Positions 25,513 to 33,437 of a stretch of 64,000 nt of DNA are shown piece after piece; the first letter of the stretch is position 1; every line of letters begins with the position of its first letter. The notes below the pieces were generated by a model. That model was not told the DNA's origin. It searched no databases and worked only from the letters and a program-made list of their open reading frames with translations. The position numbers and the translations under genes were made by a program. This DNA is from PALSA-129 sp963842505 (GTDB lineage: Bacteria > Acidobacteriota > Terriglobia > Bryobacterales > Bryobacteraceae), in NCBI GenBank assembly GCA_963842505.1, contig CAWJGZ010000004.1, forward strand, positions 1,488,001-1,552,000. The letters run 5' to 3'.

Positions 25513-26307
25513 TCATTCCAACTCCAGCCGGAAGCTGATGTCCACGGCGCGGGCGGAGTGGGTGATGGCGCCGGAGGAAACGAAGTCTGCGCCGGTTTCG
25601 GCATAAGCGCGGACGTTGTCCAGCGTGATCTTTCCCGAAAGCTCCACTTTGGCGCGTCCGGCGATTTCGCGCACCCATTCGGCAGCCTCGGCGGGCGTCA
25701 GATTGTCGAGCAGCAAATGAGCGGCGCCGCAATCCAGAGCCTCGCGCAGCTCTTCACGGCTGCGCACCTCAACCTCGATGGGCAGGCCGCTCGATCGCGC
25801 TCTCTCGATGGCCGGGCGCACGCCGCCCGCCGCCGTGATGTGATTGTTCTTGATCAGAACCGCGTCGTAAAGGCCCATCCGATGGTTCAATACGCCACCC
25901 GCGGCAGCCGCGGCTTTCTCCAGCGACCGCAGCCCCGGGGTGGTCTTGCGCGTATCGAGTACGCGGCAGCCGGTTCCCGCTACGGCGTCGGCGAATTGCC
26001 GCGCCAGGGTCGCGACCCCGCTCAGGCGTTGCAGGAAATTGAGCGCCACGCGTTCGCGTTCCAGCAGCAGACGCGCCGGGCCGCGCACTTCGGCAATGAC
26101 GTCGCCCGCGCTGCAGCGGTCGCCATCGTGTTTGTGAACAATGAGCTGTTCGTAGAGGTCGGACAGCACCGCGATCCCCGCCACCACCAGCCGCTCGCGC
26201 GCCAGGAATCGCCCGTGCGCCTGCTGCGATTCGGGCACGCAGGCCCGCGTGGTGACGTCGCCGGCGCCGATATCTTCTTCGAGAGCGATGCGCACGATCG
26301 GGATCAT
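25513..26307 (-). CDS. nadC: Nicotinate-nucleotide pyrophosphorylase (quinolinate phosphoribosyltransferase)
   Basis: NadC converts quinolinate and PRPP to nicotinate mononucleotide in de novo NAD synthesis. The 264-residue protein has the family motifs LEEDIGAGDVTT, LLLERERVALNFLQRLSGVAT, VLDTRKTTPGLRSLEKAAAAAGGVLNHRMGLYDAVLIKNNH and VEVEVRSREEL. The start overlaps the valS stop by four bases. Grouping of nadC, birA and coaX makes a small cofactor operon. No nadA or nadB is in the window. Confidence 0.96.
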   Translation of the reverse strand: MIPIVRIALEEDIGAGDVTTRACVPESQQAHGRFLARERLVVAGIAVLSDLYEQLIVHKHDGDRCSAGDVIAEVRGPARLLLERERVALNFLQRLSGVATLARQFADAVAGTGCRVLDTRKTTPGLRSLEKAAAAAGGVLNHRMGLYDAVLIKNNHITAAGGVRPAIERARSSGLPIEVEVRSREELREALDCGAAHLLLDNLTPAEAAEWVREIAGRAKVELSGKITLDNVRAYAETGADFVSSGAITHSARAVDISFRLELE

Positions 26308-28953
26308 GAGAGTTTGGCGAGCTGGGTTTCGTAATCGGCCAGCTTGGCGCGGATGGTGTCCACCACTTTCTGCGGCGCTTTGCTGAGGAAGACCTCGTCG
26401 GAAAGCTGGCGCTTCGAATTGGCAATGTTCTTTTCGAGCTGCTCGCGCTCTTTTTCGACTCGCTTGCGCTGCGCGTCGGCTTGCGACTTGGGCACTTCGA
26501 GCACTAGGTCGAATTCCGCGGTGGAGCGCATAGCCGGGGCTTTGGGCGCGGCGCCGGCTTGGAATTGCAGCTTCACATTGGCCAATTTTTGAATGGCTTC
26601 GGCGTGCCGTTGGGCCACTTCCAAATTCGCACTGCGCGAATAGAGCGCACCGGTGAGCTGCTGTTTGGGATCGAGCTTGCTTTCGGTGCGCAGCGTGCGC
26701 GCCATAGTGACGATGTCCTGCACGACGCCGATCTCGCGCTCGGCGGCTTCATCCGCGGCGCGATCCCGAAACTGCGGGTAGCTGGCAAGCGCGATGGAAG
26801 CAACGGCTCCCTCACGATCGCGGCTCGGATTATTGCTAACCAGCCGCTGCCACAATTCCTCGGTCAGAAACGGCATGGCCGGGTGCAACAGCCGCAGCGC
26901 GGATTCGAAAGCCGCCAGCGTGTTCCGCCAGCCATCGGTCAAACCGGAGCCTTCCTGGAAGCGTAGCTTCTTCAGCTCCAGGTACCAGTCGCAAAACTCG
27001 TGCCAGACGAAGTGCCACAACAACTGCGCGGCTTCGTGATAACGGTAGGTTCTCGATGGCGCGGTTGACTTCCCCGGCACAATGGTTCAGGCGGCTGAAG
27101 ATCCAGCGGTCTTCGATGGCCGCGTCCGGCGCGGGGAAATATTCTTCCAGCGAATCCGGCGCCCACGGCTCCACGCCGCAGCGCTCCATGTTCAGGAAGA
27201 GGAAACGCGCGGCGTTCCAGATTTTGTTGGCGAAAGCGCGCGTGCTTTCCATGCGTGTTTCGGTGAGCACGATATCGGTGCCCGGCGCGGCCCCCAGCAG
27301 CAGGGCCATGCGGATCGCGTCGGTGCCGTACTTCTCCGTGATCACCAGCGGGTCGATCACGTTGCCGCGGGTCTTGGACATTTTCTGGCCCTCGGCGTCG
27401 CGCACCAGGGCGTGGATGTAGACCTGGCGGAACGGCACATCGCCCATGAATTCCAGGCCCATCATGATCATGCGGGCCACCCAGAAAAACAGGATGTCGA
27501 AGCCCGTGATCATCAAGCTGGTGGGGTAATACGTGGCGAGGTCTTTGGTCTGGTCCGGCCAACCCAGAGTGGAGAACGGCCAGAGCGCGGAACTGAACCA
27601 GGTGTCGAGAACGTCGGGATCCTGCACCAGGCGGCTGGAACCGCAGCGCGTGCAAGCGGCCGGCGTTTCGCGCGCGACCACGATTTCGTGGCATTCCTGG
27701 CAATGCCAGGCGGGCACGCGGTGGCCCCACCAGAGCTGGCGGGAGATGCACCAGTCGCGGATGTTGTACATCCATTCGTAATAGGTCTTGCTCCAATTGG
27801 CGGGGACAATTTCGATGCGGCCGTTCTCCACCACTTCAATGGCCTTTGCGGCCAGCGGCTTGGTTTTGACGAACCATTGCGTGGAAACCAGCGGCTCGAC
27901 CGGCGTCTTGCAGCGCGAACAGGTGCCCAGACTGAGCTGGTAATCTTCCACCTTCGCCAACGCGCCGATTTGTTTCAGCGAGGCCACCACGCGCCGGCGG
28001 GCTTCGAAGCGGTCGAGGCCGGCGAAGGCTCCGGCAGCCGCGGTCATGACGCCGTTTTCGTCGATCACTTTGATGCCCGGCAGGTTGTGGCGCCGGCCGG
28101 CTTCGAAATCGTTGAGGTCGTGAGCGGGCGTCACCTTGACCACCCCGGTGCCGAATTTTGGGTCGGCCAGATCGTCCAGGATGATGGGGATCTCGCGGTC
28201 CATCAGCGGCAACTCGACGATCTTTCCGTGCAGATCGGCATACCGCGCGTCGGCCGCGTTGACAGCCACCGCGGTATCGCCCAGCATGGTTTCCGGACGC
28301 GTCGTAGCCACCGTCACGGTGCGGCCGGGCATGCCATTGACGGGGTAGCGGATGTGCCACAGGTGGCCGTTGACGTCGGTGTGGGCCACTTCCAGATCGG
28401 ATAGCGCGGTCTGGCAGCGCGGGCACCAGTTCACCATGTACTCGCCGCGATAGATCAGGCCCTTCTCATAGAGCCGCACGAAAACTTCCCGCACCGCGCG
28501 CGAGAGGCCCGGATCGAGTGTGAAGCGTTCCCGCGACCAGTCGCAGGAAGCGCCCAGGCGAATCATCTGGCTCTTGATCGTGCCGCCGTATTTTTCCTTC
28601 CATTCCCAGACGCGCTTTTCGAATTCTTCGCGCCCCAGGTCGCGGCGGTTGATGCCCTCTTCGGCCAGCTTGCGCTCCACCACCATCTGCGTGGCGATAC
28701 CGGCATGGTCCGTGCCGGGCAGCCACAACGTGTTGTCGCCGCGCATGCGGTGCCAGCGCGCGGTGACGTCGATTTCGGTGTGTTCGAGCATGTGTCCGAT
28801 GTGCAGTGACCCGGTCACATTGGGTGGCGGAATGACCAGCGAAAACACCGTGGCGGGGTTGCTATTGTCGGCGCGGAAGATACCGGAATCGATCCACCAC
28901 TGCGCCCAATGCGGCTCAAAACGCAGAGGTTCGTACACTTTGTCAATTTGCAT
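26304..28953 (-). CDS. valS: Valyl-tRNA synthetase, reading frame broken by one extra base
   Basis: ValS charges tRNA-Val. The first frame (28953 to about 27050) has PPPNVTGSLHIGHM (HIGH motif), two zinc-finger-like Cys pairs (CPRC, CSRC and others), the editing domain and QKMSKTRGNVIDP (KMSKS). At NRAIEN the sequence needs YRYHEAAQLLWHFVWHEFCDWY, which is found in the next frame. One surplus base in the GG of plus-strand 27041-27054 accounts for the shift. Corrected length is 882 residues, typical for the family. The C-terminal anticodon and coiled-coil parts (to QLAKLS) are complete. Because the gene is normally essential and unique, a sequencing or assembly error is the likeliest cause. 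The C-terminal part also contains an in-frame repeat (see 26804). Confidence 0.93.
26804..26830. repeat. 27-bp dispersed repeat inside valS (copy 1)
   Basis: The core CCCTCACG-TCGCGGCTCGGAT recurs at 34384-34410 (24 of 27 bases identical). On the minus strand it is translated in frame as NPSRDREGAVAS, inserted between ELWQRLVSN and IALASYPQF of the anticodon-binding domain, where family members have a short variable loop. Confidence 0.6.
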
Positions 28954-28990
28954 GGGGGAATTTCATTTTAGCAGGGGAACACGGCGCGGT

Positions 28991-29173
28991 GAACCCGCTT
29001 TTCTCACCAGGTTTCGTCGTGAGGCGCGTCAGAAGGCTGCGGATACGAGGCGCGCGCCGCTCAGCGCGCGCAGGCATACTGGAACAGTATGTCGAGCACG
29101 CTGAGCAAGCGCAACGAAGTAGACGCGGCCTGATCACGCGCCGTAGCAGAAAGCTGGTGAGAAATGCGGGCTA
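28991..29173. repeat. 183-bp long-hairpin element, copy 1
   Basis: A near-identical copy is at 48277-48459: over the 180 bases from CCCGC to GGGCTA they differ at four positions, with no gaps. The ends are inverted repeats (CCCGCTTTTCTCACCAG against CTGGTGAGAAATGCGGG), and the two halves pair along much of their length around an apex CATACTG-GAA-CAGTATG, so the whole element can fold as one imperfect hairpin. It lies in the 262-bp gap between the divergent valS and DsbA-like genes and contains no credible gene. I see no clear target-site duplication. Confidence 0.85.
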
Positions 29174-29215
29174 ACACTCCCCACCTCGCGAAAGCGGTCT
29201 CGCTACAATGAAGGC

Positions 29216-30082
29216 ATGTTTTTTTCGTCCCCGAGGAGTGCCTTGCTGTGCATCCTGACCGCAACGCTCCTCATCGGCCAGGACTGGCAAACGTCGCAGA
29301 ACCTCCCCGCGGTCGACTTCACCGGCCTCACCGCCGCGCAAAAGGCCCTCGCTCTCAAGGTGCTCCGCACCAACAGTTGCCCGTGCGGCTGCGCCATGAA
29401 GCTGGCCGAATGCCGCATCAAGGATCCCAACTGCTCCTTCAGCCGGGGCCTGGCCGCGATAGTCGTCGACTCTGTCAAGAAAGGCGCCAACGAAGCTGCT
29501 GTCCGGGCCGCGGTCGATGCCTCCCCGCTGATGCACCGCGCCGCACCCCAGTTACTCGAAAGGCCGGTCGCCATCCCCATCGACGGCGCGCCCTTCACCG
29601 GGCCCAAGAACGCTCGCGTCGCTCTGGTCGAATTCTCCGACTTCCAGTGTCCCTACTGCGCCCAAGCCGTCGGCAAATTGAACGCCGTCCTCAAGGCCTA
29701 TCCCAACCAGGTCAAGCTTGTCTTCAAGCAATTCCCACTCGACAAGCACTCGCAGGCCGCGCTGGCCGCTGCCGCCGCTCTGGCCGCGCATCGGCAGGGA
29801 AAATTCTGGCAGCTCCACGACGCCATGTTCGGCGACCGCACCCACCTCTCGCGCCAGCGGATCCTCGCCATGGCCGGCGCCATCGGCCTCGACACCAAGC
29901 GCTTCGAGCAGGATTGGGATTCCCCCGCTATCAAGCAAGTTGTAGCCCGCGAAGAAATGGAAGGCGAAATAGCCGGCGTGGACTCCACCCCCACGGTCTT
30001 CATCGACGGTCAGAAGTACAATGGCGCGCTGGATTTGGATGCCATCCGGCCGATCATTGATGCGGAACTCAAACGGAGGTAG
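29216..30082 (+). CDS. Exported DsbA-like thioredoxin-fold oxidoreductase with N-terminal Cys-rich domain
   Basis: A 288-residue protein with a signal peptide (to about residue 21). An N-terminal segment at 50-75 has five cysteines (TNSCPCGCAMKLAECRIKDP, then NC). The C-terminal DsbA/DSBA-like domain starts near 120: VEFSDFQCPYCAQAVGKL with the redox site Cys145-Pro-Tyr-Cys148, FKQFPLDKH, and the cis-Pro region STPTVFIDG near 260-268. It should make, shuffle or reduce disulfides outside the cytoplasm. The Cys-rich domain resembles one found before DsbA domains in soil bacteria; its role is not known to me. Confidence 0.87.
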   Translation: MFFSSPRSALLCILTATLLIGQDWQTSQNLPAVDFTGLTAAQKALALKVLRTNSCPCGCAMKLAECRIKDPNCSFSRGLAAIVVDSVKKGANEAAVRAAVDASPLMHRAAPQLLERPVAIPIDGAPFTGPKNARVALVEFSDFQCPYCAQAVGKLNAVLKAYPNQVKLVFKQFPLDKHSQAALAAAAALAAHRQGKFWQLHDAMFGDRTHLSRQRILAMAGAIGLDTKRFEQDWDSPAIKQVVAREEMEGEIAGVDSTPTVFIDGQKYNGALDLDAIRPIIDAELKRR

Positions 30083-30112
30083 CGAAGCGGGCGGATCGCG
30101 CTTCGATTCCGA

Positions 30113-30433
30113 TCAGGCCACACGAAGCCGGGCCGCCGGACGCGATCGGGGTTTCTCTTTGACGGCGATCTCGATGTCGCGGCCAAGTAGAAGCAAAAAC
30201 CGCATCAATCGCTCAATGGAGAAACCGGAGAGCTTGCCCTGCTTGAGCGCGGAGATTTTCGGCTGATCGATACCAAGAATCGCGCCCGCCTGTGCCTGTG
30301 TCATCCGCCGCCGCTGAATCTCCGTGATGATCTTGGCGGCCAGTTCGGCTTTCGCCAACAGGTCATCCGCTTGTGGAAGCTTCAGGTCCGCAAATACGTT
30401 CCCACTACTCAGGACGTGGTCTCGATTGGGCAT
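30113..30433 (-). CDS. XRE-type helix-turn-helix antitoxin (HTH_37-like)
   Basis: A 106-residue protein. Residues 20-90 form a five-helix XRE domain with AAKIITEIQRRRMTQAQAGAILGIDQPKISALKQGKLSGFSIERLM; the recognition helix is QPKISALKQGK. The N-terminal residues 1-20 and the basic C-terminal tail (VKEKPRSRPAARLRVA) are less ordered. It lies 3 bp after the toxin gene in the same direction. Antitoxins of this type bind the toxin and repress their own promoter; the palindrome at 30816-30835 is the obvious site. Confidence 0.83.
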   Translation of the reverse strand: MPNRDHVLSSGNVFADLKLPQADDLLAKAELAAKIITEIQRRRMTQAQAGAILGIDQPKISALKQGKLSGFSIERLMRFLLLLGRDIEIAVKEKPRSRPAARLRVA

Positions 30434-30436
30434 GCC

Positions 30437-30814
30437 TCAGTCTCCTCTCTTAAGAGCCAACTCGCGCGCAAGACGGAGCCGCTGCCGGATCAGTTCCATT
30501 TCTCGCCGCGGGGTGGCGATCCCCGACTTTGCTTTCTTTTGAAACGCATGAAGCACGTAAACAGCCCCCCGGAATTGAGCTATGTACACCGCACGATAGG
30601 TCCCGCCAGGATCATCGGCCCGCACCTGCCAGACGGTTTCCGAGAAGCCGTGGAGCATCTTCGCGCCTTCATGCCTCTGGCCAATCTGCGCCTGATATAA
30701 CGCGAAACCGAGCCTTTGCCGAACCGGGGGCGGGAAATTCGTCAGCCGATCAAGCGAGTCGACCAGCCAGACCAACTTCCGGGGGCTTTCCGGCATTTCC
30801 GGCACCACATCCAT
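30437..30814 (-). CDS. RelE/Gp49-like toxin of a type II toxin-antitoxin pair
   Basis: A 125-residue RelE-superfamily protein of the phage Gp49-like subgroup: the core LGFALYQAQIGQRHEGAKML, then GFSETVWQVRADDPGGTYRAVYIAQFRGAVYVLHAFQKKAKSGIATPRREMELIRQRL. The phrase YVLHAFQKKA is the family hallmark. Such toxins cut mRNA on the ribosome. The order toxin then antitoxin is that of higBA-type modules. The start at 30814 has no clear ribosome-binding site; ATG 30796 (MPESPRKLVW) is possible. The palindrome just upstream and the higB remnant beyond it suggest this cassette landed in an older module. Confidence 0.84.
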   Translation of the reverse strand: MDVVPEMPESPRKLVWLVDSLDRLTNFPPPVRQRLGFALYQAQIGQRHEGAKMLHGFSETVWQVRADDPGGTYRAVYIAQFRGAVYVLHAFQKKAKSGIATPRREMELIRQRLRLARELALKRGD

Positions 30815-30815
30815 T

Positions 30816-30835
30816 CTATGCTAAAACTGGCATAG
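30816..30835. promoter_or_regulatory. Palindrome CTATGC-N8-GCATAG, probable TA operator
   Basis: Six-base perfect arms separated by eight AT-rich bases, abutting the toxin start codon. Position and symmetry fit autoregulation by the XRE antitoxin. The AT-rich minus-strand text TTTTAGCATAG could also carry the -10 box. Confidence 0.45.
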
Positions 30836-30886
30836 ACGGCCGATGAAGCCGGCGCAAATGATGTTGACCTGGTCGATTACCATTAG
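30836..30886 (+). pseudogene. Remnant of a higB toxin gene, last 16 codons
   Basis: The plus strand reads TADEAGANDVDLVDYH and then a TAG stop, nine bases before the higA start. RelE-type HigB toxins end with almost this sequence (WTADG…DVEIVDYH). Just upstream, the in-frame codon where the conserved Trp would be is TAG and nothing toxin-like precedes it. The rest of the gene is gone and replaced by the 5' end of the opposite-strand toxin. A short match, but the ending plus the position before higA make it convincing. Confidence 0.68.
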
Positions 30887-30895
30887 GAGAGAATT

Positions 30896-31180
30896 ATGCC
30901 CATGAAGAACCCGCCCCACCCAGGCCAGCTTGTTCGGCACGAGTGCATCGAACCCCTCGGGCTTACGATCACGAAAGCCGCCGAGGGCCTCGGTGTGACG
31001 CGCCAGGCACTGAATAATCTGGTCAACGGGAAGGCCGGAATTTCTCCGGAGATGGCGGTACGGCTTGCGAAAGCCTTTGGCAGCACGCCGGAATTCTGGC
31101 TCCGTCTGCAGTTGAACTATGATCTTGCGCAAGTGCGCCAGGATGCGATTGCCGTAAAGCGGTACAAGCTGGCGTCATAG
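30896..31180 (+). CDS. higA: HigA-family antitoxin, orphaned
   Basis: A 94-residue HigA/VapI antidote protein: MKNPPHPGQLVRHECIEPLG at the start, then the XRE helix-turn-helix TITKAAEGLGVTRQALNNLVNGKAGISPEMAVRLAKAFG and the closing WLRLQLNYDLAQVR. These are diagnostic. An AGGAG site lies seven bases before the ATG. The cognate toxin is reduced to its last codons directly upstream, so the protein has no local partner. It could act as a stand-alone repressor or neutralise a homologous toxin elsewhere. Confidence 0.9.
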   Translation: MPMKNPPHPGQLVRHECIEPLGLTITKAAEGLGVTRQALNNLVNGKAGISPEMAVRLAKAFGSTPEFWLRLQLNYDLAQVRQDAIAVKRYKLAS

Positions 31181-31353
31181 TCTTGGTGGAAGCGTCGCCG
31201 TGGAGGGGCTTTGATCGTTGGCAGTTGAGGTTGTCACTGTTCTGCCCTACTGTCCGGGCTCCCGGTTGGGGCGGGTTTGGGTTTCTGGGGCGCGTCTCCT
31301 ATAGGCTGCAAGTTATACTGGTGTTTCAGGACTGAGACGTCTGGGAATCCCCC

Positions 31354-32175
31354 ATGGCTGAAATGAGCGTCATCTGGCTGCGCGTCGCGGCTGCCTTGTA
31401 CTCGCTGGGGTTGCTGCATGCGATCCTTACGCTGGTGCGGCGGCGCGAACACCTGTTTCGCGTGGCGCTGGGGGCGTTCGGACTGGGGTCGGTTTTTCAT
31501 TTCGTCTCCATCATCGAAGAGGGGATCGTTAATAACCGGTGCCCCATCACCAATTTCTACGAGACGCTGTCCATGTGCGCGTTCCTCATCGTGGTGATCT
31601 ACCTGGTCGCGCATTGGCGCTACAAGTTGGAAAGCCTCAGCGTATTTATCTTCCCGCTGATTTTCGTGATGGTGCTGGTGGCTACCATGGGCAACCCGGT
31701 GAGCGCCTGGTCGAGCCCGGTGGTCCGCAATACCTGGCTCACGGTGCATATTGTGCTGGTGCTGCTGGGCTATGCGGCATTGGGACTGACAGCCGTGGCG
31801 TCATTGCTTTATCTGGTGCAGGAACGCGAACTGAAGACCAAGAAGCCGCGCGGTTTCTATTACCGGCTGCCGGCCCTGGGCACGCTGGACGATCTGATTT
31901 CGAATGCCATGGCGATCGGGTTCGTGCTGATCACGCTGGCGGTGGTGGCCGGCAGCACCTGGGGATTCATTGAATTGAAGACCAAGTGGATCAGCCAGCC
32001 GAAGATCGCGATTTCCTTTTTTACCTGGGGCATTTACATGGCGATGGTGTTTTTGCGAACCATCGCGGGATGGCGCGGCCGGAAAGCCGCCATTATGACC
32101 ATCACGGTGGTGGGGTTTGCCGTCGTGACATGGGCGGCGCACGCGCGCCTGGGCCAAGAGTTTTTTAAACAATGA
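31354..32175 (+). CDS. HemX/CcsA-family membrane protein
   Basis: A 273-residue protein with eight predicted membrane helices, of the cytochrome c assembly (CcsA/ResC/HemX) superfamily. It resembles the family in VSIIEEGIVNNRCPITNFYETLSMCAFLIV and in the WLTVHIVLVLLGYAALGLTAVASLLYLVQERELK segment, which carries a conserved His. The usual heme-handling WWD motif is not intact: the aligned part reads STWGFIELKTKWISQPK. That, together with its 4-bp overlap with hemA, favours a HemX-like role (control of HemA level or heme traffic) over true cytochrome c synthesis. The 173-bp upstream gap has a possible -10 (TATACT, 31314). Confidence 0.83.
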   Translation: MAEMSVIWLRVAAALYSLGLLHAILTLVRRREHLFRVALGAFGLGSVFHFVSIIEEGIVNNRCPITNFYETLSMCAFLIVVIYLVAHWRYKLESLSVFIFPLIFVMVLVATMGNPVSAWSSPVVRNTWLTVHIVLVLLGYAALGLTAVASLLYLVQERELKTKKPRGFYYRLPALGTLDDLISNAMAIGFVLITLAVVAGSTWGFIELKTKWISQPKIAISFFTWGIYMAMVFLRTIAGWRGRKAAIMTITVVGFAVVTWAAHARLGQEFFKQ

Positions 32176-33437
32176 AGCTGCTGATCACTGGCGTTAGTCA
32201 CAAAACCGCACCGGTTGAGGTGCGCGAACGCCTGGCCTTCCGCGAAGAGTCCCTGCCGGCCGCGCTGGCCGACCTGAGGGCGCGCGAGGGCGTGAACGAG
32301 GCCGTGATCCTTTCGACCTGCAATCGGGTCGAGATCACTGTGACCACCGACGACAGCGCCGACCCGCAAGCCATCGTCGAATCGTTCCTGGCGGATCAAA
32401 AGGCGATCGATGCCGAGACCGTGGGACCGTGCCTCTACCGGCATGAGGGCACCGACGCCATCCACCACCTTTTCCGCGTGGCTTCCAGCTTGGATTCCAT
32501 GGTGGTGGGAGAACCGCAGATCCTGGGACAGTTGAAAGCAGCTTATGCAGCGGCCAAGGAGTGCGGCTCGCTGTGCGGATGGCTGGAAGGACTGATGACG
32601 CGGGCGTTCAACGTGGCCAAACGCGTTCGGTCGGAGACGGGCGTCGGGCAGATGGCGGTGTCGGTAAGCTACGCGGCGGTGGAGCTGGCGCGGAAGATTT
32701 TCGGATCTCTGGACAACCGCACCATCATGATTGTGGGCGCCGGCAAGATGTCGGAACTGGCGGCGCGGCACCTGCGGCGCTCGGGCGCGTCGCACGTGTT
32801 CGTCACCAACCGCACGCACGAGCGCGCGGTCGAGATGGCGCAGCTTTTCCAGGGCACGCCGGTGGAATACACGCGTTTCGTGAGCATGCTGCCGGAGGTG
32901 GACATCGTCATCACCAGCTCCGGCGCGCCGCACTACATCCTGCACAAAGACGAGATGCAGCGGGTGATCGCGGCGCGGCGCAACAAGCCCATGTTCCTGA
33001 TCGATATCGCCGTGCCGCGCAACATCGAGCCCGCGGTGAACAATGTCGACAACGTGTATCTGTACGACATCGACGACCTGCAGGAAGTGGTTAACAACAA
33101 CCTGCGCGAGCGCATGAAGGAGGCCGAGCACGCCGAGGCGCTGGTCAAGGAAGAAGTGGACCACATGCTGGCGCGGCTGAAAGTGGCCGAGGTCACGCCT
33201 ACGATCATCGGCCTGCAGGAACAGCTCGAACAGATTCGCGCGGTGGAATTGGACAAGCTGCGGCGGCGCCACGCTCTCCCGCAGGAACTGGACCAGGCCA
33301 TCGACGCCATGACCCGCGGCATGATGAACAAGGTGGCGCACGGTCCCATTTCCGAGCTGCGGAACTACGCCGGACATCCCGAAGGCGCGCACGTGGTGGC
33401 GGCCATCCGAAAAGCGTTTCATCTCCCGGACAAATAA
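32172..33437 (+). CDS. hemA: Glutamyl-tRNA reductase
   Basis: HemA reduces glutamyl-tRNA to glutamate-1-semialdehyde, the first committed step of C5 tetrapyrrole synthesis. The 421-residue protein has VSHKTAPVEVRERLAF, the catalytic Cys50 in STCNRVEI, VASSLDSMVVGEPQILGQLK, the NADPH fold IVGAGKMSELAARHL and the C-terminal dimer helix. Its start overlaps the HemX-like stop (ATGA), and hemC follows directly after its stop, so these form one operon. Confidence 0.97.
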   Translation: MKLLITGVSHKTAPVEVRERLAFREESLPAALADLRAREGVNEAVILSTCNRVEITVTTDDSADPQAIVESFLADQKAIDAETVGPCLYRHEGTDAIHHLFRVASSLDSMVVGEPQILGQLKAAYAAAKECGSLCGWLEGLMTRAFNVAKRVRSETGVGQMAVSVSYAAVELARKIFGSLDNRTIMIVGAGKMSELAARHLRRSGASHVFVTNRTHERAVEMAQLFQGTPVEYTRFVSMLPEVDIVITSSGAPHYILHKDEMQRVIAARRNKPMFLIDIAVPRNIEPAVNNVDNVYLYDIDDLQEVVNNNLRERMKEAEHAEALVKEEVDHMLARLKVAEVTPTIIGLQEQLEQIRAVELDKLRRRHALPQELDQAIDAMTRGMMNKVAHGPISELRNYAGHPEGAHVVAAIRKAFHLPDK

